Assembly (NCBI RefSeq): GCF_002210345.1
Contig: NZ_MWQI01000001.1
Coordinates: 186,001-250,000, forward strand
Length of the DNA stretch: 64,000 nt
Source of the DNA: Fibrobacter sp. UWB4
GTDB lineage: Bacteria; Fibrobacterota; Fibrobacteria; Fibrobacterales; Fibrobacteraceae
Direction of reading: 5' to 3'
The translations under genes and the position numbers were made by a program. Shown here piece by piece: positions 52,401 through 59,240 of the stretch (position 1 is its first letter; every line of letters begins with the position of its first letter). Below the pieces are notes generated by a model. That model saw only the letters and a program-made list of their open reading frames with translations, was not told where the DNA came from and did not search any database.

Positions 52401-52534
52401 AGGAAGGCGATAGCCTCATCTTCTTCAAGGAAGTCAAGGTCGCCCGTACGTTGGAAGACGTTGCCCGCGAAGAAGCTGAAGAAAAGGCAAAGAAGGCTGC
52501 TGAAGAAGCTGCCGCAGCGAAGGAAAACGCTTAA
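49418..52534 (+). CDS. infB: translation initiation factor IF-2
   Basis: A protein of about 1038 residues. After an N-terminal IF2N-like domain (WADAHGLKVDVVMKLLRDAG) comes a long low-complexity linker: Pro/Ala repeats (about residues 105-235) and an Asn/Gly-rich part (about 270-380). The G domain follows (GHVDHGKTSLLDW at about 521, DTPGHEAF, ITKMD), then the IF-2 domains 2-4. It places initiator tRNA on the ribosome. The linker is longer than in E. coli and probably unstructured. ATG 49418 has AGG six bases upstream; TTG 49403 and ATG 49436 are alternatives. rbfA overlaps the stop. Confidence 0.95.
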   Translation: MTNESQMKPKDWADAHGLKVDVVMKLLRDAGVAVRTHMSKLDMADFAKIEDAAAAEKQKQDARNKNLKRPTASESDSSASAPAKKKETSVATNRLGLKVSLKKGPGPRKEAPKPAAKPELKSPVAKPAAPATVKPAAPAPAQVAPKPAAPAPAQVAPAAPAPKPAAPAPAPAAAPAAPAAPAVKPAAPAPAPAPQAKPAAPAPAPAAPKPAAPAPAVKPAAPAVAKPAAPQPTMMSASTELKQPPMKAQVFKPDAAILARIEKSRQQAQAARNNHRPNGGNRNGGNGQGYTGTFGRLSNNGNGGNDNRNNNNNNRRPNGGNASSSSRGYTGRNGGFSSGSMQEAFNASNNNNQALGQNNQNGKGNGKGQNGRHGNDKNRRSNTKDRQEMQREQQQEAVRQNVSRVMASLSKNPVKKVYHKEHSENNSGEEKKILKTSDFITVGELAGLMDQMPARVIAKCMEMGMMVTINARLDFETIQILADEFGYEAQLMEEYEEEALGIEEESQENLQPRHPVVTVMGHVDHGKTSLLDWIRKTHVVSGESGGITQHIGAYEVTTKQGKVTFLDTPGHEAFSAMRARGSQVTDVIVLVVAADSMVMPQTVECIELAKRENVPMVVAITKMDLPTANPDKIRAQLAERGVEVEQWGGQTSCIEVSARTGQGMDVLLETLALEAEILELKANPDTHARGAVVESKLDVGKGSMATILVQNGTLHVGDPFVCGIYAGRVRAMFNERGEQMKEAPPSAPCQVLGFDGTPQAGDELVVVEDEKTAREIASKRRMAARERDLRARKTVSLENSFNAKKEGTLSELNLIVKADVGGSAEALAASLEKLTNKEVRVNIIRKGVGTITESDILFATTAQAIIISFHLMPSLAVREMAQKEGIEIRNYRVIYDCIEDIKNAVEGLLKPIMREELVGEAEIRQVFKVPKVGLIAGCMVTDGEVDRTSHVRVYRNGIELGTTVVQSLKRMKDDVKSVARGFECGIGLKGYDDIKEGDSLIFFKEVKVARTLEDVAREEAEEKAKKAAEEAAAAKENA

Positions 52535-52887
52535 TGACTCGTAGAACCGATAGATTAGGCGAGCAGTTCCGCGAAGAAATCTCCAAGCTCATCCAGAAGG
52601 GCTTGAAGGATCCGCGCGTGAGCACTCTCGCGAGCATTACCCGTGTGGACATTACTGAAGACCTGAGCTATGCAAAGGCCCTCGTCTCGGTGATGGGTTC
52701 CGATAAAGAAAAGCGTGATACGCTTGTCGGACTCAACAATTCCGCCGGCTTTATCCGTGGCGTCTTGGGCAAGGCCTTGAAGATTTTCAAGGTTCCGGAG
52801 CTCAAGTTCGTTCTTGACGAAAATCTCGAACATGCCATGCACATTGAAGAAATCCTTGCAGAACTGAAGCAGAAAGGGGAACTTTAA
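52534..52887 (+). CDS. rbfA: ribosome-binding factor A
   Basis: A 117-residue KH-like protein: RTDRLGEQFREEISKLIQKGLKDPR at the start, SITRVDITEDLSYAKALVSV in the middle, and FVLDENLEHAMHIEEIL near the end, all typical of RbfA. It binds the 16S rRNA of immature 30S subunits. Its start overlaps the infB stop by one base (TAATG). Confidence 0.93.
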   Translation: MTRRTDRLGEQFREEISKLIQKGLKDPRVSTLASITRVDITEDLSYAKALVSVMGSDKEKRDTLVGLNNSAGFIRGVLGKALKIFKVPELKFVLDENLEHAMHIEEILAELKQKGEL

Positions 52888-53943
52888 TTGTCCTCTTCCG
52901 GCTTCGTCCTCTTGGACAAAATTGCAGGTGAAACATCTTTTAAGGCCCTTTTCCCTCTGAAAAGGGTCTTTTGTACTAAACGCGTGGGCCATGCGGGTAC
53001 GCTTGATTTGCGTGCAAGCGGGCTCATTATTGCTGCCACTGGTCGTGCAACGCGCCTTTTGCCCTACATTGAGGCGAAGGACAAGTGCTATACGTTCAGG
53101 CTCCACCTTGGCTACGAAACCGACACTTTAGAGTGGGACGGGGAAGTGGTTAAGGTAGACGACAAATGCGTGGGGCGAGAGTCGCAGCCATGCTTGCATG
53201 GATATGACCGAGCCCAGCATTTGGGACTTGAGCAAAGCGAAAGTCCAAAGACGAGAGACGAGAGTAGTTGTCATCCTGGAGCCGAAGGCGATAGGATCCA
53301 GTGCGGAGTGCCTTCGGTGACGCGCGCGGACCTCGAAGCGGTTTTGCCGCAGTTCATTGGCGACATTGACCAGGTTCCGCCGAATTACAGTGCTGTGAAA
53401 ATTGACGGCCATCGCGCAAGCGACTTGGCGAATCGTGGTCGTGAAATTGAACTCAAGCCTCGCCGCATTCATATCGAATCGCTCAAAGTCGTGGACGAGG
53501 GCAAGGTTACGGAAGGCTGTACCGGCAAGTGCTTTGCCACGTTTGATTTGGAATGCAATTGCAGCAAGGGAACGTACATCCGCTCGCTCGGTCGTGATTT
53601 GGCTCGTGCGCTTGGTACGTGCGGCTGCGTCTCGATGATCCGCCGCCATCGCATTGGTGATGTGACGGTAGACCATGCCGTTCGCGGGGACGCTCTCACG
53701 CCGGAACATTTGCTCCCTGTGGACCAGGTGCTTGATTTCCCGGTTGTCCGCTTGAATGACGACCAGGTGAAAGCGATTCGTTTAGGAAATTGGGTGCCGT
53801 GGCGCACTCCTGTTGAAAATTTAAGCACGACGCCAGGGGCGGAAAAGTTTGTCTTTACCGCTGATAAAGATGGCGCTGTGATTGGGCTTGGCGTTTATGA
53901 CCCGGGCCGCATTTGCCCCAAGTTCTTTTTAGGTGATGATTAA
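52888..53943 (+). CDS. truB: tRNA pseudouridine-55 synthase with a repeat-derived insertion
   Basis: TruB makes pseudouridine 55 in the T-arm of tRNAs. The 351-residue protein has GHAGTLDLRASGL with the catalytic Asp (about residue 39), LGYETDTLEWDGEV, QVPPNYSAVKIDG, GTYIRSLGRDLA and a C-terminal PUA-like region. Starts with TTG right after rbfA. About 52 residues (about 93-145) are encoded by a composite palindromic element at 53165-53321 inserted in frame between DGEVVKVD and VTRADLEAVLPQF, explaining why it is longer than usual (about 300). The insertion lies in a surface loop after a beta strand, and both flanks remain well conserved, so the enzyme is probably active. Confidence 0.92.
   Translation: MSSSGFVLLDKIAGETSFKALFPLKRVFCTKRVGHAGTLDLRASGLIIAATGRATRLLPYIEAKDKCYTFRLHLGYETDTLEWDGEVVKVDDKCVGRESQPCLHGYDRAQHLGLEQSESPKTRDESSCHPGAEGDRIQCGVPSVTRADLEAVLPQFIGDIDQVPPNYSAVKIDGHRASDLANRGREIELKPRRIHIESLKVVDEGKVTEGCTGKCFATFDLECNCSKGTYIRSLGRDLARALGTCGCVSMIRRHRIGDVTVDHAVRGDALTPEHLLPVDQVLDFPVVRLNDDQVKAIRLGNWVPWRTPVENLSTTPGAEKFVFTADKDGAVIGLGVYDPGRICPKFFLGDD
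53165..53321 (+). repeat. composite palindromic element inside truB
   Basis: Order of parts: AAATGCGTGGGGCGAGAGTC, hairpin CCATGCTTGCATGG, ATGACCGAGCCCAGCATTT (53165-53221); hairpin GGACTTGAGCAAAGCGAAAG; GACGAGAGACGAGAG tract; then GTCATCCTGGAGC...GATCCAGT...TTCGGTGAC (53270-53321). The same first block is present in intergenic DNA at 15751-15812. It is read through as about 52 codons with no stop. Confidence 0.85.
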
Positions 53944-53950
53944 AAAGGTG

Positions 53951-53975
53951 ATTCCCGATCAAGTCGGGAATGACA
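53951..53975. repeat. GATTCCCG-type hairpin
   Basis: ATTCCCG, loop ATCAAGT, CGGGAATGACA, in the 49-base gap between truB and ribF; matches the second hairpin of the repeat at 8922-8950. Confidence 0.6.
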
Positions 53976-53992
53976 GATAAGGTGATGATTAA

Positions 53993-54886
53993 ATGAAACG
54001 CGCTGTGACAATGGGTAATTTTGATGGATGCCATTTGGGGCATCAGGCGCTTTTTCGCACGCTGAAAGCGGTTGCCGAAGTGAACCATTTGCAGCCGACG
54101 GTCATCAGCTTTGAACCCCATTCCAATTATGTTTTGCGTGGGCCGGGCGATCCGTTGCTCCTCACGACGACCGAAGAAAAACGCGAATTTGTCGAGAGCC
54201 TTGGCATTGAATTTTTGGTTTTGCCGTTCACGAGCGAATTGGCTAAACTCCCGTTTGATAAATTTGTCCGCACGGAACTGATTGAAAAGCGCGAAGTCGT
54301 TTCGATGTTCTTTGGCCATGACCATTGCTTTGGTGCTGGCGGCAAGGGCAATTACGAGACGATTACCGCTGCGTTCCCGGAACTCTCGACGCAGATGCTT
54401 TCAATGGTTTTGCACAAGGGCGAACGCGTGAGCTCTTCTGCCGTGCGCAATGCTCTTTTGAACGGCGATGTGGACCGTGCGCAGACTTATCTCGGCCGTC
54501 CGTATCGCTTGTCCGGAACGGTTGTGGTCGGCAAACGCCTTGGACATACGATCGGATTCCCGACGGCAAATGTGCAGATGGAACAGTTCAAGTTCTTGCC
54601 GAAAGGCGGCGTGTATGTTGCAAGCGCTAGACTTTCGGATGGTCGCATTTACCGCTCCGTCGTGAACATCGGAACGCAACCGACAACGCCCGGAACGCAT
54701 AACCTTGCGGTCGAAGCGTATCTGCTTGACTTTAACGAAGACATTTACGGCCAGCACTTAGCGCTGGACTTGCTCGCCTTCTTGCGCCCTGAAAAGAAAT
54801 TCGCAAGCATCGAAGATTTGGTCCGCCAGATTGGCATGGATGCCGATACCGCCAAGAATTACAACGGAAATCACTGGGCGGAGTAG
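53993..54886 (+). CDS. ribF: bifunctional riboflavin kinase/FAD synthetase
   Basis: A 297-residue RibF: an N-terminal nucleotidyltransferase domain with TMGNFDGCHLGHQAL (the G-x-F-D-G-x-H-x-G-H motif) and SSSAVRNALLNGDV, followed by a riboflavin kinase domain starting GRPYRLSGTVVVGKRLGHTIGFPTANVQ. It phosphorylates riboflavin to FMN and adenylates FMN to FAD. Last gene of the rimP operon, separated from truB by a 49-base gap holding a small hairpin repeat. The gene is convergent with the RhuM-like gene, 17 bases away. Confidence 0.93.
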   Translation: MKRAVTMGNFDGCHLGHQALFRTLKAVAEVNHLQPTVISFEPHSNYVLRGPGDPLLLTTTEEKREFVESLGIEFLVLPFTSELAKLPFDKFVRTELIEKREVVSMFFGHDHCFGAGGKGNYETITAAFPELSTQMLSMVLHKGERVSSSAVRNALLNGDVDRAQTYLGRPYRLSGTVVVGKRLGHTIGFPTANVQMEQFKFLPKGGVYVASARLSDGRIYRSVVNIGTQPTTPGTHNLAVEAYLLDFNEDIYGQHLALDLLAFLRPEKKFASIEDLVRQIGMDADTAKNYNGNHWAE

Positions 54887-54903
54887 GGGAAGTTTTTGTT
54901 CCC

Positions 54904-55863
54904 TCATATTCCTTTGGTGCAATCTTCCACTTTTTTGACGACTTCTTCAGGTGTTACGAAATTAAGAATGCTGAATGCAGTCATTTCATTGCCCATATCC
55001 TTAAATGATGCTCCGAAGTGATATACAGTGTCATCTATAAGCAAAAAACGGTCGTGAATTGTACGCATCGTTTTTAATTCTAGTCCAGGATATTGTTTGT
55101 TGTGCAGCTTTTGGGCTTCCTTAAATTCTGGGGTGATTCGTGCTGCGTAGATGATTGCTGTAATGCCTTTTGATCGCATTGCTGCCAATTTTAGTACTTC
55201 GATTGTAGCAAACGGGTCTATGAATATAACTGAACGCTTGGCTTTTTTTACGAGGTCTGCAATCAAGACAAATCCATCGAAACGAGTTCCTGTTGCTAGA
55301 ATCCCGCTAGTTGGTGTTTGTGCCGATTTAATGAAGAAGTCTATATGTTGCTCTACTGTCGAAAGTCGGGAGTTTTGTTCTACGATGGTCTTACGAACAT
55401 CTGCGATTTCTGAACTCTGCTTTTCGATGAGCCGCTGTTGCTCGTGTAATCGATCTGCAATTTGTAGGTCTGTTGCCATTTTTCGTTGGTTGATGGCATA
55501 GCCCTTGAGCATGTAGTCTTTAAGAACTTGATTTGCCCAACGGCGAAACAAGGTGGCGTTTTTACTATTGACGCGATAGCCGATAGACAGAATTGCATCA
55601 AGGTTGTAGTATTTGGTTTCGTACACCTGTTTTGAATCGTTACCCATATGTTCCAAAACGGAACATGTGCTATCTTCGTCAAGTTCTTGCGATGCATAGA
55701 TGTTTTTTAAGTGCTTGGTAATTGCAGGACGTTTTGTCCCAAATAGATCTGCTATTTGCGCCTGTGTGAGCCAAACGGTTTCCTTTTCAACGCGTACTTC
55801 TAGCTTGGTTTCGCCCTCCGGCTGATAAAGTACGATTTCACCAGTTTCTTCGTTCTTGTTCAT
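54904..55863 (-). CDS. RhuM-family protein with C-terminal PLD-like domain
   Basis: A 319-residue protein. Residues 1-190 match the RhuM family (ETVWLTQAQIADLFGTKRPAITKHLKN, ILSIGYRVNSKNATLFRRWA, VLKDYMLKGYAIN), which carries a Bro-N/KilA-N-like DNA-binding unit. A coiled-coil segment (about 155-185) leads to a C-terminal domain with IFIDPFA at about 218 and IHDRFLLIDDTVYHFGASFKDMG at 269-291, resembling a single-motif phospholipase D-like nuclease (H-x-R...D). RhuM proteins are spread on mobile islands; the function is unproven and a role in defence or toxin activity is only a possibility. A structured element lies upstream at 55893-56029. Confidence 0.82.
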   Translation of the reverse strand: MNKNEETGEIVLYQPEGETKLEVRVEKETVWLTQAQIADLFGTKRPAITKHLKNIYASQELDEDSTCSVLEHMGNDSKQVYETKYYNLDAILSIGYRVNSKNATLFRRWANQVLKDYMLKGYAINQRKMATDLQIADRLHEQQRLIEKQSSEIADVRKTIVEQNSRLSTVEQHIDFFIKSAQTPTSGILATGTRFDGFVLIADLVKKAKRSVIFIDPFATIEVLKLAAMRSKGITAIIYAARITPEFKEAQKLHNKQYPGLELKTMRTIHDRFLLIDDTVYHFGASFKDMGNEMTAFSILNFVTPEEVVKKVEDCTKGI

Positions 55864-56666
55864 TTTCTCCTACGACGCAATAGATATTGTTGTAAAAAAT
55901 GCCGGGCGAGCATGGCGCCTGCCATGTTCAATCGGTATCGCGAGATACTCTTTCACCCCCCCGGCGTAGGTGTACCGGCTTCACCAAATGTCGTTGCCGT
56001 AGCAGAGCGACCCCCCGGTATTGTTTTTTCGATGAAATTAAATAATGTGCGGAATCGGAGCAATAGCTGGAACTTTTGGTAAAAATGGCAAGAAAGGATT
56101 GTTTTTAATGTCTTTGCTTTCGATTTCATTAAAAAACTTCGTTTTTTGCGAAATTTGGGGGATTGGGGTGGGTCTGATTCAATGTGTGTAAAATTTTGGA
56201 AATGAATTTTAGTGTTGTTTTATTCTAATTTGGAATAGCATTATCAAGGATTTTTGTCAAAAAAAGCATTTTTTGAGGAGAATGGGTGGTCAATTGTAAA
56301 TTTATTGAATGATGTAATCGTTTTTAAGCTATCTTTAGAGTGTATAAAGAGTTTTTGCTCTTGTTCTTTGGACGAAATCTAGACAATTTCTCTAACCGAG
56401 AACAAGGCGAACGCTCACGCAGGCATACCGTTTTGCGGTATGTTTCAGTTTGCTGTACCGACTATGCAGTCGGTCTTTGGCCGTATGGTCAGAGGGCAAC
56501 AGCCCTTTGGGGGCGTGGGTCGTTTGTGTTTGTCGGTTAGTGGCAGTCTAGAGCCCCGTTCAGATAAATGCAACGATCTGCGTCCTTTTTTGTATTCTCA
56601 AAAATCGGCCAAATAATTGCTTGCAAGGGAGAAACTCCATAGGTGTATAAACAAATGGAGGCTGTT
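55864..56666. other. gene-free region with hairpin arrays
   Basis: No gene is supported. 55893-56029 holds a two-sided structured element (see separate entry). 56030-56340 is AT-rich without obvious signals. 56423-56510 contains three tight hairpins in a row: GCATACCG/CGGTATG, ACCGACT/AGTCGGT and AGGGC/GCCCT. The last 100 bases are the leader of the FISUMP lipoprotein, with GGAGG at 56657-56661. Confidence 0.65.
55893..56029. other. back-to-back structured element with outward T-runs
   Basis: On the minus strand GCCGGG (55965-55960) pairs with CCCGGC (55906-55901), enclosing GTATC/GATAC and CATGGC/GCCATG hairpins and followed by ATTTTTT. On the plus strand TACCGG (55973-55978) pairs with CCGGTA (56015-56020), enclosing GTCG/CGAC, followed by TTGTTTTTT. 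Each half looks like a branched terminator or small RNA 3' end. Confidence 0.5.
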
Positions 56667-58154
56667 ATGGCTACTAACGGAATGTTCAATGCAATCATCA
56701 CGAAAGTGACATTGACCTTTGTATTTCTCCTTGCGGCCTGTGGCGGTGGTGACAGCGGTAATCAGGCTGTTGCTCCTGAAAATGGTAGCGAATTATCGTC
56801 TAGCTATGATTATGGTAATGGTGCATTCACAACATCGTCTTCATTTGGTTTCGTAAATCCTCAATCAAGTAGCTCTGTTCAGTTCTTTTATGGGTCTTCT
56901 AGCTCTTTTCTGATTTCTTCTCCATCATCTAGTTCTAGTCAGATTTATTCGAAGTCATCGACTTCTATAGTGAAAAGTTCCAGCTCCAGTAAAAAAATAC
57001 AGTCTTCGTCATCTGTGAAGAAAAAATCTAGTAGCTCGTCTGTTCCTTATAGTTCGATGACCGATTCTCGAGATGGACAAACTTACAGAATTGTCAATAT
57101 TGGCAAACAAACATGGATGGCTGAGAATTTGAATTATAAAATAGAGGGGAGTTACTGCTATTTAGGGAAAAATGAATATTGCGATAAATATGGTCGATTG
57201 TATGATCGGGGGGCTGCTTTTATTGCATGCCCTAGTGGGTGGCATTTGCCGACAACTACAGAATGGTTTACTTTGAATAGTTATGTTGGTGGTGAAAGCG
57301 GAAAAAAACTTAAGTCAAAAAGTGGCTGGGATAAAAATGTTAAAGCATTGGATTCGTATGGTTTTTCTGCTCTTCCTGCAGGTTATGCGTTATCTGATAT
57401 AAAAGGATATACATGCGAAGGAAAGCAATCGCGTTTTTGGAATTATGATGAAAATAGTATTTTTTCTTTTTTTGAGATAGATAGCAGTGTTGCCGCAACC
57501 GTTTGGCAAATGAAAAGTGATGAGCATACATATGCTTATTCTATTCGTTGTCTTAAGGGAAAGGCTACATACATTTTGCCTTCGTCAAGTAGCAATGTTT
57601 CCCTTTCTTCTTCCTCCTATTCAAAATACTCTTCCTCTCAAAAAAGTTCTTCATCACGTTTGTGGTCGGAACATACGATGACAGACAGCAGAGATGGAAA
57701 GATTTATAAAACAATACTTTATGGGTCTGGTACTGGAACTACCCTTTTCGAATGGATGGCTGAGAATTTGAATTACTCAGAAATGGGTGTATGTGATGTC
57801 CATGACAATTGTAGCGAATATGGACGATATTATACTTGGAACGAAGCGTTACAAGCTTGTCCCCAAAATTGGTCTTTACCAGACACTTCTGAGTGGAAAA
57901 AATTCACTAAGATTGCATATGGAGACGGAGCCTTATTAGATAGTTTTTCTGCTGCTAAAGGAGGATTGATGATAGATTATCTTGCTACTCATCATGATCG
58001 TATGTACTCCTACTATTGGACTCGATCGACTGGTTTAAACGGAGGTAAACCAATCTATGCATCTTATTGGTCTTTCAAGAGCACAGCATCAGGATCTTGG
58101 AGTGCTCCTAGAGATTACCGCATTCCTGTGCGATGCATACGCGTCTACTACTAA
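56667..58154 (+). CDS. FISUMP-domain lipoprotein with two domains
   Basis: A 495-residue lipoprotein (lipobox LAAC; Cys about 28). It has Ser-rich linkers (about 60-128 and 313-336) and two copies of the FISUMP domain (Fibrobacter succinogenes major paralogous domain, TIGR02145), each starting M-T-D-S-R-D-G-x-x-Y and containing WMAENLNY, CPxxWxLPxxxEW and a C-terminal IRCL/VRCI. First domain about 130-300, second about 337-495. The domain is a surface-exposed module of unknown ligand found in very many copies in this lineage. ATG 56667 is chosen for GGAGG five bases upstream over GTG 56643 and ATG 56655. AT-rich like the next gene. Confidence 0.9.
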   Translation: MATNGMFNAIITKVTLTFVFLLAACGGGDSGNQAVAPENGSELSSSYDYGNGAFTTSSSFGFVNPQSSSSVQFFYGSSSSFLISSPSSSSSQIYSKSSTSIVKSSSSSKKIQSSSSVKKKSSSSSVPYSSMTDSRDGQTYRIVNIGKQTWMAENLNYKIEGSYCYLGKNEYCDKYGRLYDRGAAFIACPSGWHLPTTTEWFTLNSYVGGESGKKLKSKSGWDKNVKALDSYGFSALPAGYALSDIKGYTCEGKQSRFWNYDENSIFSFFEIDSSVAATVWQMKSDEHTYAYSIRCLKGKATYILPSSSSNVSLSSSSYSKYSSSQKSSSSRLWSEHTMTDSRDGKIYKTILYGSGTGTTLFEWMAENLNYSEMGVCDVHDNCSEYGRYYTWNEALQACPQNWSLPDTSEWKKFTKIAYGDGALLDSFSAAKGGLMIDYLATHHDRMYSYYWTRSTGLNGGKPIYASYWSFKSTASGSWSAPRDYRIPVRCIRVYY

Positions 58155-58180
58155 CAAACCCTAAAATAAAGGTGTTCTTT

Positions 58181-59083
58181 ATGAATTCAATGTTTTACAA
58201 ATTTCTTCATGATGATGAAAATCATACTGTTTTGAAAAGTTGCCTTGATGGTAATTTACTGTTTTCGCGTATTCCCGAGTTGAATGATTTTTCAGAAACT
58301 TTTGCTGTTGCGGATAAAGAAGAAATTGATCGTTCTTTGGCTGAAATGCGGCGAGATGGATGTAGTGAAGAGGAACAAAGATGCTTTTATGAACATGTAG
58401 AGTTGATGGAAAAAGTTTTTCCCGAATTTAAGAATGTTTTTGAGTCATTTAAATCATTGAATCTTTCGCGACCTTTTCCATTTTCTCAAATAGGTGGACT
58501 GATACAAATGGTTGCTGGAAATGGGTTGGAAATTAATCCCTTAAATAAAATGATGAATATTTTGCCAAGTTTTTTGCAGTTGACGAATGAGCTAATCCAA
58601 GATAGAGTTGGAATTTTTTGCGTGTCAGAAGATGTTGATAATTTTCCAATGTGGGCTCATTATGCCGATAATGCAAAAGGTTTTGTCGTAGAGTATAAGA
58701 ATCTTGAGGTGCTTTTTTGCGGCGATGGAACTAAAATGTTGAATCAAATTCAGGAAGTTGACTATTATGGGGTGGAACGTCCTGCTGTTTCATTAAAACC
58801 AGATAAATTGAATGCGTTGTTTTTCTCAAAACAGGGTAAATGGAGCTATGAAACTGAGTGGCGAGTTGTTAAGCCTCTCGCTGAATGTAAAAAGAAATCG
58901 GTGGGTTGCGGTAGCGAAAGGAGCTTTTTCAAGATGGAAAATCCTAAAGATTATATCAGTCGAATAATTGTTGGATGGAATGGAAATCTTGAAGAAGTAA
59001 AAAGTATTGTTGATGAAAAAATGGGTGTTCCTGTAGTTCAGGCTAATGTCGTTAATGGCAATATTGAAATCCCGCAAAAATGA
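58181..59083 (+). CDS. DUF2971-family protein
   Basis: A 300-residue soluble protein with the DUF2971 pattern: FYKFLHDDEN and LLFSRIPELNDFSE near the N-terminus, RVGIFCVSEDVDNFPMWAHYADNAKGFVVEY in the middle (W-x-H-Y-x-x-x-x-x-G-F), and W-S-Y-E-x-E-W-R-V. The family is common next to mobile and defence genes and has no assigned activity. ATG 58181 starts the conserved region; the frame from 58133 overlaps the previous gene. Its low GC matches the preceding FISUMP gene. A terminator follows. Confidence 0.83.
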   Translation: MNSMFYKFLHDDENHTVLKSCLDGNLLFSRIPELNDFSETFAVADKEEIDRSLAEMRRDGCSEEEQRCFYEHVELMEKVFPEFKNVFESFKSLNLSRPFPFSQIGGLIQMVAGNGLEINPLNKMMNILPSFLQLTNELIQDRVGIFCVSEDVDNFPMWAHYADNAKGFVVEYKNLEVLFCGDGTKMLNQIQEVDYYGVERPAVSLKPDKLNALFFSKQGKWSYETEWRVVKPLAECKKKSVGCGSERSFFKMENPKDYISRIIVGWNGNLEEVKSIVDEKMGVPVVQANVVNGNIEIPQK

Positions 59084-59109
59084 ATGAATAATTGCTTTTG
59101 TTCTTAGAA

Positions 59110-59138
59110 AAAACGGCAGGCATTTTGTCTGTCGTTTT
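59110..59138. terminator. terminator after the DUF2971 gene
   Basis: AAAACGGCAG, 9-base loop, CTGTCGTTTT (one G-T pair) then CTTT; flanked by A and T runs so it could act in both directions. Confidence 0.7.
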
Positions 59139-59240
59139 CTTTAGCTATAGATAAAGATATAGCTAAATTTAGCACAGAGACTTTAATTTCTAAGTGTTGC
59201 TAATCTACAAAATAGAATTTTAAAAGTCAAGCGACCTGTT

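Noticed and set aside
56340-56540. Small open frame before the FISUMP gene
   Set aside because: It reads through the serial hairpins, starts with GTG and has no binding site or sensible composition.
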